The notes: generated from the sequence alone by a model not told the origin. A stretch of 64,000 nt of DNA from Acidimicrobiales bacterium (GCA_036378675.1 DASUWA010000017.1:1-64000); one strand, 5' to 3'; shown: positions 27,691 to 36,532, counted from the first letter of the stretch. A program made the numbers and translations.

Positions 27691-28014
27691 TTACAAATAC
27701 AGGCCAGTCCCGCCGTCGACCCGCTCGGAGGCGACGGCGTGGATGTCGCGCTCGCGGAGGATCAGGTAGTCCTCGCCCTGCACCTCGACCTCGTAGCGGT
27801 CCTCGGGGTTGAACAGGACCATGTCGCCTTGCTTTACCGATCGCACGTGAGGTCCGGTGGCGACCACCTCCGCCCAGGCGAGGCGCCGGGCCACCTGAGC
27901 CGTCGCCGGGATGAGGATGCCCGCGCGGGACTTGCGCTCGCCTTCGCTCCGGGGAATCTGCACCAGCACCCGGTCGGTGAGCATCTGTACGGCCTGCTTC
28001 GGCGACGTGCTCAT
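27691..28014 (-). CDS. GroES-like co-chaperonin
   Basis: 107 residues with the GroES (Cpn10) fold pattern: [11 protein letters not shown] near the start, the mobile-loop tail [27 protein letters not shown], and [13 protein letters not shown]. The tripeptide region of the mobile loop (ILI) is hydrophobic as required for GroEL contact. The roof-loop sequence usually KYGGTEI is replaced by DRYEVEV, and the C-terminus has about 13 extra residues (GGTGLYL). No groEL is nearby. It overlaps hisF by 4 nt (ATGA), so it is translated with the histidine enzymes. Probably a divergent second GroES; partner unknown. Confidence 0.82.
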   Translation of the reverse strand: MSTSPKQAVQMLTDRVLVQIPRSEGERKSRAGILIPATAQVARRLAWAEVVATGPHVRSVKQGDMVLFNPEDRYEVEVQGEDYLILRERDIHAVASERVDGGTGLYL

Positions 28015-28781
28015 TCAGTCAACGTTACTTCGACCGGCCTGACGGTGACGCCGGCCGCCGCGAGGGTCTCCTTGGCCTCTGCCACGCTGGCCTCGGCGAA
28101 ATGGAAAATAGATGCGGCGAGAACCGCGTCTGCGCCTCCGATCACGGCTCCGTCCACCAGGTGTTGCAAGAGGCCCACACCGCCACTCGCGACCACCGGA
28201 ATTCCGACCGTGTCGGTGACTGTACGGGTCAGCTCGAGGTCGAATCCCTCTCGAGTCCCGTCGCGATCCATCGAATTGAGAACAAGCTCCCCCGCCCCTC
28301 TTGCTTCGCACTCGGCCGACCACTCGACCGCGTCGACCCCTGTCGCCCTGCGGCCGCCGTGGGTGAACACCTCGAAGCCACCGCGCTCGTTCCTGCGGAC
28401 GTCGATCCCGACGACAACGCACTGGGTCCCGAACGTGTCCGCCAGCTCGTCGACCAGAGCGGGACGCTCGACGGCAGCGCTGTTGACGCTCACCTTGTCG
28501 GCACCGACCCGAAGCAGCTGCCGGGCGTCCTCCAGCGTCCGCACGCCGCCCCCGACCGTCAACGGGATGAAGACCTGCTCGGCAGTCCTCGCGACGACGT
28601 CAACCATCGTTTCCCTGGCTTCGGCCGACGCGGTGATGTCGTAGAAGACGAGCTCGTCGGCCCCCTCGCTGTCGTACCGCGCAGCGAGCTCGACCGGGTC
28701 GCCCGCGTCGCGAAGGTTCTTGAACTTGATCCCTTTGACCACCCGTCCGGCGTCCACGTCGAGGCAGGGGATGACGCGCAC
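28011..28781 (-). CDS. hisF: Imidazole glycerol phosphate synthase, cyclase subunit
   Basis: Uses ammonia from HisH to form the imidazole ring. 256 residues from a GTG ([17 protein letters not shown]). Catalytic Asps lie in CLDVDAG and NSMDRDGT; the phosphate loops VGGGVRT and ASGGVG are present. The GTG is 5 nt after the hisA stop. Open frame continues far upstream through hisA, but homology starts at this GTG. Confidence 0.95.
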   Translation of the reverse strand: MRVIPCLDVDAGRVVKGIKFKNLRDAGDPVELAARYDSEGADELVFYDITASAEARETMVDVVARTAEQVFIPLTVGGGVRTLEDARQLLRVGADKVSVNSAAVERPALVDELADTFGTQCVVVGIDVRRNERGGFEVFTHGGRRATGVDAVEWSAECEARGAGELVLNSMDRDGTREGFDLELTRTVTDTVGIPVVASGGVGLLQHLVDGAVIGGADAVLAASIFHFAEASVAEAKETLAAAGVTVRPVEVTLTE

Positions 28782-28786
28782 GGCTC

Positions 28787-29536
28787 TCAACCGCCGGCCT
28801 CCCGAAGAACCTCGAGCGCGCTCGTGACGTCGACCCGTCCCTCGTAGATGGCCTTGCCGACGATCACTCCTGCGAGACGCCGGCCGTCGGGAGAGGCCAA
28901 TCCGGCGAGCGTTTCGAGATCGTCCAGCCCCGACACTCCACCCGATGCGATCAGCGGAACTTCGAAGCTGCCGAGCAAGTCCGAGAGCCCGCCGACGTCC
29001 GTGCCTGCGAGATTGCCGTCGCGTGATATGTCGGTGACGACGACTGCTGCTGCGCCGGCCTCCGCAAAGGACTCGACTGCGTCGGCGACCTTCACACCCG
29101 CGCGCTCCTCCCATCCGCGCAAGCGAAGCTCTCCGTCACGATGGTCGACGCCGGCGGCCACCCTTCCGGGCCACTCGAGACACAGCGATCGCAGAAAGCC
29201 GGGCTTCTCCAAAGCCGCGGTGCCGACCACGACTCGGGCCACCCCTGAATCGAGGAGTTGCTCGGCATCTTCGTGAGAACGCACTCCCCCACCGGTCTGC
29301 ACCTTGACTCGATGGCCGAGGGTCGAGGCCAGTTCCGCGATCACTTTCCGGTTCACCGGTTCACCCGTTCGAGCGGCATCCAGGTCCACGACGTGTATCC
29401 ACCTTGCGCCGGCCGAAGCGAAGGCTTGTCCCATCGAGATAGGGTCGTCGCCGTAAACGGTCTCGTCGTCGAAATTGCCTTCGACAAGACGCACGCAACG
29501 ACCGCCACGCAGATCTATGGCCGGAAAGAGCTCCAC
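28787..29536 (-). CDS. hisA: Phosphoribosyl-formimino-AICAR-phosphate isomerase
   Basis: Isomerase of histidine synthesis, 249 residues from the GTG at 29536 ([17 protein letters not shown]). Catalytic Asp in PAIDLRGG and the second in [12 protein letters not shown]; phosphate loops QTGGGVRS and ASGGVSG. In many actinobacteria the orthologue PriA also serves as TrpF, but a separate trpF is present here, so dual function is not needed. It starts 5 nt after the hisH stop. Confidence 0.94.
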   Translation of the reverse strand: MELFPAIDLRGGRCVRLVEGNFDDETVYGDDPISMGQAFASAGARWIHVVDLDAARTGEPVNRKVIAELASTLGHRVKVQTGGGVRSHEDAEQLLDSGVARVVVGTAALEKPGFLRSLCLEWPGRVAAGVDHRDGELRLRGWEERAGVKVADAVESFAEAGAAAVVVTDISRDGNLAGTDVGGLSDLLGSFEVPLIASGGVSGLDDLETLAGLASPDGRRLAGVIVGKAIYEGRVDVTSALEVLREAGG

Positions 29537-29541
29537 CTGGC

Positions 29542-30153
29542 TCAGCGGGTCGCCTCTGCTGCCCGAACGAAATTGCCCAGCATCTCCAGCCCGACAGCTC
29601 CCGACTTCTCGGGGTGGAACTGGGTTGCCCACACGTTCCCCCTCGCGACGGCGGCCACAACCCTTCCTCCGTAGTCGCACGTCGCGACCGCCGGATCGCC
29701 CGCCGGGGGCGAATACGAGTGCACGAAGTAGACCCAGGGCTGCGGGCCGAGGCCGGCGACGAGTGCGTGACCGGGTTCCTCGAGCTGCAACTGGTTCCAC
29801 TGCATCTGGGGAACCTTCACGCCCGCCGGAAGTTTCTCCACTATTCCGGGGAGTACACCGAGGCCGGTGACTCCGGGCGACTCCTCGGATCCTTCGTACA
29901 GCATTTGCATCCCGACACAGATACCGAGAAAAGGCTTTCCAGACTCGATGGCGTCGAGGGCGACCTTGTCGAGTCCAGTGTCGCGTAGAGCTTCGATGCA
30001 GCGACCGAAGCCTCCGACTCCGGGTAGCACCACCGACGCGGCAGTTGCGGCTTCGTCCGGATCTGAGACCAGCCGGGCGTCGCCGCCTTGCCGTTGCAAC
30101 GCCTTCTCCGCCGATCGAAGGTTGCCGATGCCGTAGTCGAGGACCGCGATCAC
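29542..30153 (-). CDS. hisH: Imidazole glycerol phosphate synthase, glutaminase subunit
   Basis: Class I glutamine amidotransferase partner of HisF. 203 residues. Nucleophile Cys79 in LGICVGMQML; His and Glu of the triad in TQFHPEKSG. Overlaps hisB by 4 nt (ATGA). Confidence 0.95.
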   Translation of the reverse strand: MIAVLDYGIGNLRSAEKALQRQGGDARLVSDPDEAATAASVVLPGVGGFGRCIEALRDTGLDKVALDAIESGKPFLGICVGMQMLYEGSEESPGVTGLGVLPGIVEKLPAGVKVPQMQWNQLQLEEPGHALVAGLGPQPWVYFVHSYSPPAGDPAVATCDYGGRVVAAVARGNVWATQFHPEKSGAVGLEMLGNFVRAAEATR

Positions 30154-30755
30154 AGAGTCCCCTTTGTCGAAGGGACTCCCCCACCCTCGATCCGCACCGC
30201 GTCGCGCAAGGCCCGGGCCACGCCCTTGAACGACGCCTCGAGAATGTGATGGGTGTTGCGGCCCGAGACCATTCTCAAGTGCAACGTCATGCCGGCGGCG
30301 GTAACGAACGCGCGCCAGAACTCCTCAGCCAACTGTGGATCGAACGGAGGACTCCCGATCGGGTACGCCTCCCCGCCGGCTCCCGGGTCGACCTCGTACA
30401 CGAGGAACGGACGTCCGGACAAGTCGACTGCTACCGAGATCAACGCCTCGTCCAGGGGCACATCGATCGACGCGAACCGCCGAATGCCGGCCTTGTCGCC
30501 GAGCGCCTCTCGGAACGCCTCGCCGAGAAGGATGCCCGCGTCCTCGACGGTGTGGTGCGCGTCCACGTCGAGATCCCCGGTCGCTTTCAGCGAAAGGTCG
30601 AACCCCGCATGCTTTCCGAGCTGGGCGATCATGTGATCGAAAAAGGGAAGGCCGGTCGCGACTGACACGTCCCCTTCGCCGTCTATTGCGAGGCGAAGGA
30701 CGATCGAGGTCTCCTTGGTCGCGCGTTCGCGCACAACCGGATTCCTAGCGGTCAC
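30150..30755 (-). CDS. hisB: Imidazoleglycerol-phosphate dehydratase
   Basis: Dehydratase of histidine synthesis, 201 residues, monofunctional (no phosphatase domain). The metal-binding His motifs are both present: DAHHTVEDAGI and NTHHILEASFKG, plus FFDHMIAQLGKH. Overlaps hisC by 11 nt. Histidinol phosphatase must be encoded elsewhere. Confidence 0.95.
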   Translation of the reverse strand: MTARNPVVRERATKETSIVLRLAIDGEGDVSVATGLPFFDHMIAQLGKHAGFDLSLKATGDLDVDAHHTVEDAGILLGEAFREALGDKAGIRRFASIDVPLDEALISVAVDLSGRPFLVYEVDPGAGGEAYPIGSPPFDPQLAEEFWRAFVTAAGMTLHLRMVSGRNTHHILEASFKGVARALRDAVRIEGGGVPSTKGTL

Positions 30756-31812
30756 GGAGAACCTCCTTTAGAGCGGACAGGAAAGCGTCGTTCTCCGCCG
30801 GCGTTCCGATGGTGACCCGCAGGCATCCGGACAGACCCGGCCACGACGACGTGTCGCGCACCAGAACGGATCGGTCCAAAAGCCCCTGCCAAACTTCGCT
30901 TCCTTTTCGCCGCTCGGGGCGGAAGAGGACGAAGTTCGCCTGTGATGGCCACACCGTCACTGGAAGCTTTCCGAGCTCGCCCTCGACTCTCTGGCGCTCT
31001 CTGACGATGAGGCCAACGCGCTCTTCCATCTCGCTCACGAACTCCAAAGCCAGCCTGCCCGCAGCCTGCTTGAACGAGTCGAGATGGTAAGGGAGCGCCA
31101 CCCGCTCGAGGGCGGTGACGACCTCTGCCGGCCCGATGAGATACCCGAGCCGCGCGGCCGCCATGGACCACGTCTTCGAGAAGGTCCGGGTGACCACTAG
31201 CGGTCGCGAGTCCTCAACCAAAGAGACCGCCGACCAGTCCGAAAACTGACCGTAAGCCTCGTCCACCACGACCAACCCGGGCGCGCATGAAAGCACCACC
31301 TCGACGCTGGAGCGGTCCTCTGCCATTCCAGTCGGGTTGTTCGGCGAGCACAGAAACGTCAGCGACGGAGACGTCTCGCCAACCACATCCCTCACCGCAT
31401 CCACGTCGAGCGAGAAGTCCGGACGGCGCTGCCCCTCTACGACCTTGGTCGACGTGAGATGAGCGATGTGCGAGTGCAGCGCGTAAGTCGGCTCGAACAC
31501 AGCGGCGGCGCGTCCCGGCCCGCCGTATGCGAGGCACAGCGACTGGAGGACTTCGTTCGACCCGTTCGCGCAGAACACCTGATCCGGCGACACTCCGTGG
31601 AAATCCGCCAGCGCGCTACGGAGGTGAATCGCCGAACGATCCGGGTACCGGTTGAAAGGAATCTCGCGCAGCTCGGTGACTAGCGCGCCCAACCAGCCGG
31701 CGGGTGGCGGCAAAGGCGACTCGTTGGTGTTGAGACGAACCGACACGACGGCCTGTGGAGAGTGGTATCCCTCGCGAAGTCCGAGATCCTCGCGAGGCTC
31801 GGGCAGCGGCAT
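30745..31812 (-). CDS. hisC: Histidinol-phosphate aminotransferase
   Basis: PLP-dependent class II aminotransferase, 355 residues. The Schiff-base Lys is in TFSKTWSMAAARLGY; NTNESPLPPP at the N-terminus and SPNNPTG are typical of HisC. Starts on the last base of the hisD stop (TGATG). Confidence 0.94.
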   Translation of the reverse strand: MPLPEPREDLGLREGYHSPQAVVSVRLNTNESPLPPPAGWLGALVTELREIPFNRYPDRSAIHLRSALADFHGVSPDQVFCANGSNEVLQSLCLAYGGPGRAAAVFEPTYALHSHIAHLTSTKVVEGQRRPDFSLDVDAVRDVVGETSPSLTFLCSPNNPTGMAEDRSSVEVVLSCAPGLVVVDEAYGQFSDWSAVSLVEDSRPLVVTRTFSKTWSMAAARLGYLIGPAEVVTALERVALPYHLDSFKQAAGRLALEFVSEMEERVGLIVRERQRVEGELGKLPVTVWPSQANFVLFRPERRKGSEVWQGLLDRSVLVRDTSSWPGLSGCLRVTIGTPAENDAFLSALKEVLRDR

Positions 31813-33107
31813 CAGCGGGAGCCGCCGGCGCGGATCAGAACCGAGTCGGCATGAGCTGCGAGACCCTCGCTTCTCGCCATGGCCGCGACGTGAGGAGCAA
31901 GGCGGTCCAGGGCCGGCCGATCAACGTCGACCAGATGGATGAACTTGCAGAAGTCGTCGACTCGCAGCGCGCTTCCGAACCTCGCGGAACGCGCCGTCGG
32001 CAAGACGTGGTTGGGGCCTGCCGCGTAGTCACCGACGCTCGCCGGCGCCCAAGGACCGAGAAACACCGCGCCGGCGCTGCGGACAAGGGGGACGAGCGAT
32101 TCAGGATCGTCGTTGAGCAACTCGAGATGCTCCGCGGCTACGGCGTTGGCGACGGCCATCGCCTGCTCCGGCCCGTCGACCAGGACCGAATATCCGCCGC
32201 CGACGAGGGTCGACTCGATCTCCTGACGTCGAGGAGATGCCGCAACGATGCGGTCCACTTCGCGTGTTATCCGGTCGGCAGCCTCGGGCGACCAGGTGAT
32301 CAGGTAGGCAAGGCCGTCCGGTCCGTGCTCCGCCTGCACCACGAGGTCGACGGCCGCGTACTCGGGCGGGGTGGAGTCGTCGGCCACGACGGCGACCTCG
32401 GAGGGGCCGGTGAACGCCGAGGGAACTCCAACCGCGCCTTCGCCCGCGACGAGCCTCTCGGCGATCGCCACGTAGCGGTTGCCGGGCCCGACGATCACGT
32501 CCACCGCCGGGATCGAATCGGTCCCGTAAGCCATCGCCCCGATCGCTTGAGCACCGCCGACCCGGTAGACCTCGTCCACCTCAGCGATGGCCGCCGCCGC
32601 GAGGATCGCGGGCGCGAGCTTCCCGTCGGGGCCGGTGGGCGAGCACATCGCGATCGCGCCGACCCCGGCGACGCGCGCCGGTCCGGCGGTCATGAGCACC
32701 GTTGATGCCAGCGGCGCCCTGCCGCCCGGCACGTACAACCCCGCCCGCTCGACCGGGCGCCGGATCTCACGCACGACGATCCCGTCTTTTTCATGCCTGA
32801 TATCCGGCCGCAGCTGCTCGCGGTGGTAGTCCACGATGTTCTCATGCGCCACACGTAGCGCCACGCGCAAATCCCCGGGGATCTCGTCCAGCGCGGCGCG
32901 GACTTCGGACGGCGGAACGCGCAGCTCGTCGATTACGGCCTTGTCGAACCGCTCGGTCAGGTCACGAAGCGCCGAGTCGCCTCCGGCACGGACCATCGCG
33001 AGGATCTCCCGAACCGAGGCGGTGGGCCCGTCCTCGGTCAGGTCGGGCGCCGGAAGGAGCTTCCTGAGGTCGCCCGTCGCCCCGCGCAGGTCCAAGGGTC
33101 TAAGCAT
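31812..33107 (-). CDS. hisD: Histidinol dehydrogenase
   Basis: Last two steps of histidine synthesis, zinc and NAD dependent. 431 residues from the ATG at 33107 (MLRPLDLRG); the frame stays open upstream but homology begins there. Family signatures: YVPGGRAPLASTVLM, EVYRVGGAQAIGAMAYGT, AEHGPDGLAYL (zinc-ligand region) and GPNHVLPT. First gene of the his-trp supra-operon, transcribed from the 57-nt divergent gap that holds a 17-bp palindrome. Confidence 0.95.
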   Translation of the reverse strand: MLRPLDLRGATGDLRKLLPAPDLTEDGPTASVREILAMVRAGGDSALRDLTERFDKAVIDELRVPPSEVRAALDEIPGDLRVALRVAHENIVDYHREQLRPDIRHEKDGIVVREIRRPVERAGLYVPGGRAPLASTVLMTAGPARVAGVGAIAMCSPTGPDGKLAPAILAAAAIAEVDEVYRVGGAQAIGAMAYGTDSIPAVDVIVGPGNRYVAIAERLVAGEGAVGVPSAFTGPSEVAVVADDSTPPEYAAVDLVVQAEHGPDGLAYLITWSPEAADRITREVDRIVAASPRRQEIESTLVGGGYSVLVDGPEQAMAVANAVAAEHLELLNDDPESLVPLVRSAGAVFLGPWAPASVGDYAAGPNHVLPTARSARFGSALRVDDFCKFIHLVDVDRPALDRLAPHVAAMARSEGLAAHADSVLIRAGGSR

Positions 33108-33144
33108 CGACCCTCGAAAGTGACGTTCGCGGACGGGCGTACAC

Positions 33145-33161
33145 GGAACCATGATGGTACC
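33145..33161. promoter_or_regulatory. 17-bp palindrome at the hisD / small-protein divergent promoter
   Basis: GGAACCATGATGGTACC, an inverted repeat with 7 of 8 arm positions matching about a central G. It contains TACCAT on the minus strand (possible -10 for hisD, 46-nt leader) and GATGGT on the plus strand (6 nt before the ATG at 33165). Candidate operator for the his-trp supra-operon. Confidence 0.5.
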
Positions 33162-33164
33162 GAT

Positions 33165-33353
33165 ATGACTGCGCGCGCCGAACTGAGTTCCGTGTCGACC
33201 AGGCTCGAGGAGCTGGTCAAGAGGGTTACCGACATCGCCGACGGGCTCGCCGGCCAAGAGCGGGACTCGCTCGGCCCGGACCTCTACGAGGTCGAGCGGG
33301 CCCTGCGCGCGGCCGATCGGCGGCTGCGGCGGGTCATCGACGCCGAGCGCTAG
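33165..33353 (+). CDS. Small hypothetical helical protein
   Basis: 62 residues from the ATG at 33165 (MTARAELSSVSTRLEEL). Two charged amphipathic helices separated by a short loop (RDSLGPDLYEVERALRAADRRL), no membrane segment, resembling small actinobacterial proteins of unknown role. It is divergent from hisD with the shared palindrome just upstream, and its last 20 nt overlap the end of nth on the other strand. It could be involved in control of the his genes, but nothing in the sequence shows DNA binding. Confidence 0.55.
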   Translation: MTARAELSSVSTRLEELVKRVTDIADGLAGQERDSLGPDLYEVERALRAADRRLRRVIDAER

Positions 33354-34005
33354 CGAGAACCGTCGACGACGGGCAGAAGTCGTTCAGAACGCAGTCGGGG
33401 CACCTGGGCCGGCGGGCGATGCAGACCCGCCTCCCGTGGAGGATCAGGCGCAGCCCGAAAGCGCCCCACTCCTCCGGAGGCAGCATCGCGGTGACGTCCG
33501 ACTCGATCTTCACAGGGTCGGTGGACTCGGTCAGGCCTATGAGCCGGGTGAGCCGGGTGACGTGGGTATCGACCGCGAGGCCCGGCTTGCCGAAGGCGAC
33601 GCTCAGTATCACGTTGGCGGTCTTGCGCCCGACACCGGGGAGGGTGTCGAGGTCGTCCATGTCATCCGGTACCCGACCCCCGAAGCGTTCCTCCAACGCC
33701 TTGCTCAGCCCGATGATGCTTCGTGCCTTGGACCGGAAGAACCCCGTCGAGTGGATGAGCTTCTCGACATCCTCGGGGTCGGCGGCGGCGAGGTCAGCCG
33801 GCTCGGGATAGCGAGCGAACAGGGCGGGGGTGGCCTTGTTCACGTTCTCGTCGGTCGTTTGCGCCGACAGCACTGTTGCCACCACAAGTTGGAACGGCGT
33901 CTCGAAGTCAAGAGCGCACAGGTCCTTGGCCGTCCCGGGATATTCGACGGCAAGCCGCTTTGCGGTCTCGCGCGCTCTTCCTTTGGGGGTACGGGGGAGT
34001 CCCAT
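33334..34005 (-). CDS. nth: Endonuclease III
   Basis: DNA glycosylase/AP lyase removing oxidised pyrimidines. 223 residues. Helix-hairpin-helix LPGVGRKTANVIL with the catalytic Lys, catalytic Asp in AVDTHVTRL, and the 4Fe-4S ligand set C-X6-C-X2-C-X5-C in CIARRPRCPDCVLNDFC. It starts 4 nt after the rlmN stop, so rlmN and nth are probably one transcript. Confidence 0.95.
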   Translation of the reverse strand: MGLPRTPKGRARETAKRLAVEYPGTAKDLCALDFETPFQLVVATVLSAQTTDENVNKATPALFARYPEPADLAAADPEDVEKLIHSTGFFRSKARSIIGLSKALEERFGGRVPDDMDDLDTLPGVGRKTANVILSVAFGKPGLAVDTHVTRLTRLIGLTESTDPVKIESDVTAMLPPEEWGAFGLRLILHGRRVCIARRPRCPDCVLNDFCPSSTVLASARRR

Positions 34006-34009
34006 CGGG

Positions 34010-35059
34010 TCACAGGGTACGTGGTGTTCGGGACGTTCCTCCGCGAGCTACCCGGGCGGCCAATTGCCCGCAGGCGGCGTCGATGTCGGTGCCGCGGTTT
34101 CGCCGAACCGTTGCGTTGACCCCTGCGTTTTCTAGCGACGAACGGAAGCGCTTGACCGCTCGTGGGTCGCTTCCCCTCACCGGATAGCCGGGTGTGGGGT
34201 TGAGGGGGATCAGGTTGACGTGGGCGCCGAGGGGCGTCGCCAACTCTGCGAGCTCGGCTGCGTCGGATGGCCGGTCGTTGACCCCGGCGATCAGCGCCCA
34301 TTCGAAGCTCAGCCGGCGGCCCTTCGCTGTCACGTACTGGCGGCACACCTCCATGAGGGCGCTTAGCGGATAGCGACGGTTCAGGGGAACGAGCTTGTTG
34401 CGCAACGCGTCGTTGGCGGCATGCAGGGAGACCGCGAGGTTGACAGGCAGGTCCTCGCCCGCCATCCGGCGTATACCGGGCACAACCCCGACGGTCGACA
34501 AAGTCAGGTGACGGGCGGATAGACCGAGGTCGTCGTGGATCCGGCGGATGGCGGACCAGACGTTGTCGTAATTGGCCATCGGCTCGCCCATGCCCATGAA
34601 GACGACGTTCGACACGCGCGACTTCGCAGCTTCACGCCGCGCAGCGACGACCTGCTCGACGATCTCGCCGGCGCTTAGATGCCGGCTGAATCCGGCCTGC
34701 CCGGTAGCGCAGAACGAACAGCGCATCGCGCAGCCAGCCTGGCTGGAAATGCACACCGTTGCGCGGTCCGGATAGTGCATAAGTACCGTTTCGATCTGGG
34801 CACCGTCGTGGAGTTCCCACAGCCACTTGACGGTCTGCCCCTTGTCCGATCTCGACTCGGCGACAAGTCGCAGACCCGACGGAAGCTCCTCTTCGAGACG
34901 GATGCGGAGCGAGCCCGGAAGGTTGGTCATCTCCGCCGGACATCGGGACTCGGCGTGCAGGCCGCGCCAGACCTGCTCGACCCGATAACCGGGTTGATCC
35001 GAGAGGACCTCGGCGAGGTCGTCCCGCGTGAGGTCGTACCGCCCGGTCGCGAGCTTCAT
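34010..35059 (-). CDS. rlmN: 23S rRNA/tRNA adenine-C2 methyltransferase RlmN
   Basis: Radical-SAM enzyme methylating A2503 of 23S rRNA and some tRNAs. 349 residues. The cluster motif CxxxCxxC is in CAMRCSFCATGQ; the SAM-binding GMGEP is in FMGMGEPMANYDN. The catalytic cysteine near the C-terminus is in DIDAACGQLA, as in RlmN. It lies 16 nt after mshD and 4 nt before nth. Confidence 0.95.
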   Translation of the reverse strand: MKLATGRYDLTRDDLAEVLSDQPGYRVEQVWRGLHAESRCPAEMTNLPGSLRIRLEEELPSGLRLVAESRSDKGQTVKWLWELHDGAQIETVLMHYPDRATVCISSQAGCAMRCSFCATGQAGFSRHLSAGEIVEQVVAARREAAKSRVSNVVFMGMGEPMANYDNVWSAIRRIHDDLGLSARHLTLSTVGVVPGIRRMAGEDLPVNLAVSLHAANDALRNKLVPLNRRYPLSALMEVCRQYVTAKGRRLSFEWALIAGVNDRPSDAAELAELATPLGAHVNLIPLNPTPGYPVRGSDPRAVKRFRSSLENAGVNATVRRNRGTDIDAACGQLAARVARGGTSRTPRTL

Positions 35060-35075
35060 CTACTACCGGGCTTCA

Positions 35076-36008
35076 TCAGGCGGGAGCGATGTCACCGACG
35101 AAGGCCTGGTCGAGGTGGTTGACCACGAACTCCAGATCCACGTAGAGCTTCACTGCCTTGGCGTTGTTGGCGTCCACGTAAAGCATCCCGTTTTGCAGCC
35201 CCCGGCCGTACAGGTAATCGAGCCCCGCTATCACCAGGCGACGGCCCAGGCCCGGAGTCGGCTCCGCCGCTTCGGGGTCGACAGCGATCACATATATCTC
35301 GCCGAGCGGCGGGTCGGTCTCGGCGTGAATCTTGGTCCAGCAGAACCCGTCCACACGGCCGGAGCCGTCCTCGTGAAGCAGGAAGCCGCCGGGATCGAAC
35401 CACGGCTCGGCCTCTCGCTGCTTTAGCGTCTCAAGCTCCCAACCGCCTTGCTCCGGGTGCCAGTGGAAGGCTCGGTTGTTCACTTCGAGCCATGCTTGTT
35501 CGTCGAATCCGACGCGAAACGGCCGGGTAGCGAGCGGGGGCCCGTCCGGCCTCAGCTCGTCCTCGATGGGAAGCGGGCGGCGCATCTGGTAGAGCACCCG
35601 CCCAGGTTTGAGCCCGATCGTCGCCGCGAGCGCTGCCTGCTGCGGCGTTGGCTGGTTGACCCACAGGTGCACGTGACCCCCGCCTTCCGAGGCGATGATG
35701 CCCGCGGCGCACTGCAGGAGATCACGCGCGATCGTGCTTCCAGGGACTCGGTGGTGGGGGTCCACCACGTATTCGAGAGCCCAGCTTTCGGGCCCGCCCG
35801 ACACCTGCGCGTATCCGACCGGGTGGTCGTGCCCTTCCTCCAGAGCGACGAGGCCGGCGAAACCTTCCCGGCCGCCATGCACCAGGTCGAGCCACGCGTG
35901 CTCGTCGAGAGCCGCATGGGCATCCGCGGCGGCCGCTGCGTCGAGCAAACCCTTGACCGCTGCCGCGTCGCCGGCGCCCATCTGGCGCTTGACCTCTATC
36001 CGGTGCAC
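35076..36008 (-). CDS. mshD: Mycothiol synthase
   Basis: Acetylates Cys-GlcN-Ins to give mycothiol, the actinobacterial low-molecular-weight thiol. 310 residues from the GTG at 36008, with two GNAT domains: N-terminal about 1-140 (VVDPHHRVPGSTIARDLL) and C-terminal about 165-310 (YVIAVDPEAAEPTPGLGRRL, YVDANNAKAVKLY). The GTG is supported by TAGCCT 7 nt upstream; the open frame continues through a GC-rich repeat that is not coding. Followed 16 nt later by rlmN. Confidence 0.88.
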   Translation of the reverse strand: MHRIEVKRQMGAGDAAAVKGLLDAAAAADAHAALDEHAWLDLVHGGREGFAGLVALEEGHDHPVGYAQVSGGPESWALEYVVDPHHRVPGSTIARDLLQCAAGIIASEGGGHVHLWVNQPTPQQAALAATIGLKPGRVLYQMRRPLPIEDELRPDGPPLATRPFRVGFDEQAWLEVNNRAFHWHPEQGGWELETLKQREAEPWFDPGGFLLHEDGSGRVDGFCWTKIHAETDPPLGEIYVIAVDPEAAEPTPGLGRRLVIAGLDYLYGRGLQNGMLYVDANNAKAVKLYVDLEFVVNHLDQAFVGDIAPA

Positions 36009-36015
36009 GGCCCGA

Positions 36016-36021
36016 AGGCTA
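36016..36021 (-). promoter_or_regulatory. Candidate -10 of leaderless promoter for mshD
   Basis: TAGCCT on the minus strand ends 7 nt before the GTG at 36008. Confidence 0.5.
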
Positions 36022-36032
36022 TGCCAGTTTCG

Positions 36033-36103
36033 CCCGGACGGGGCCCCAACCCCGTCCTCCTCCGGAACGCGGGGACCCCAACCCCACGCCCGGCCGTGAA
36101 CCC
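36033..36103. repeat. Dispersed GC-rich repeat, copy A
   Basis: About 70 bp, nearly the same as 41533-41602 (roughly 85% by eye). Each copy contains two related units, GGGGCCCCAACCCC (36040-36053) and GGGGACCCCAACCCC (36071-36085), 31 bp apart. It lies in the divergent gap between mshD and the small membrane protein. Confidence 0.8.
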
Positions 36104-36141
36104 GCACCCGCGATGCCGCCGACGGCTGTAAGACTGGCTCC

Positions 36142-36480
36142 ATGCCTGCCAACCGCTGGCTCGACAGAACCCAACCGCAGACGCTGATGATGGCGACGCT
36201 CCTGATGTACATAAACGCGGGCCTGGCCATCATCGACGGCGCAGTGCTGTTCCCCATCGGAGCAGCGCTGGTGGCCGGGCAGATCGCGTCTGGGTGGGGC
36301 ATAGCCAACGAGAAGAAATGGGGCTATTGGTTGGGCGTCGGACTGGTCGCCCTGCAGCTGGCGTTCATCGTCCTGTATTTGTCCTTCGCGGCTGTCCTGA
36401 ACCTCCTCTTCTACGGGGCGCTTCTCGCGCTGCTCTTGCACCCCCAGAGCCGCAGCTACCGGAAAATCTGGTTCCACTGA
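36142..36480 (+). CDS. Small hypothetical membrane protein
   Basis: 112 residues with about three or four hydrophobic helices (residues 15-30, 33-52, 62-80, 84-100) and short polar ends. No family recognised; the pattern of an initial WLDRTQPQTL helix and a C-terminal RSYRKIWF resembles small conserved actinobacterial membrane proteins. AAGACT lies 6 nt before the ATG. Divergent from mshD across copy A of the dispersed repeat. Confidence 0.7.
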   Translation: MPANRWLDRTQPQTLMMATLLMYINAGLAIIDGAVLFPIGAALVAGQIASGWGIANEKKWGYWLGVGLVALQLAFIVLYLSFAAVLNLLFYGALLALLLHPQSRSYRKIWFH

Positions 36481-36532
36481 CGCAACCGTGTGCGGCTCGT
36501 ACGCCGGTGTGCCGCTAGCGCGACCCCAGAGA

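Noticed and set aside
28782-29114. 111-residue N-terminal extension of HisF
   Set aside because: Arg/Ser-rich and overlapping hisA; HisF homology begins at the GTG at 28781.
28787-29536. hisA as a bifunctional priA
   Set aside because: A separate trpF with its catalytic Cys and Asp is present, so dual function is not required; sequence alone does not show it.
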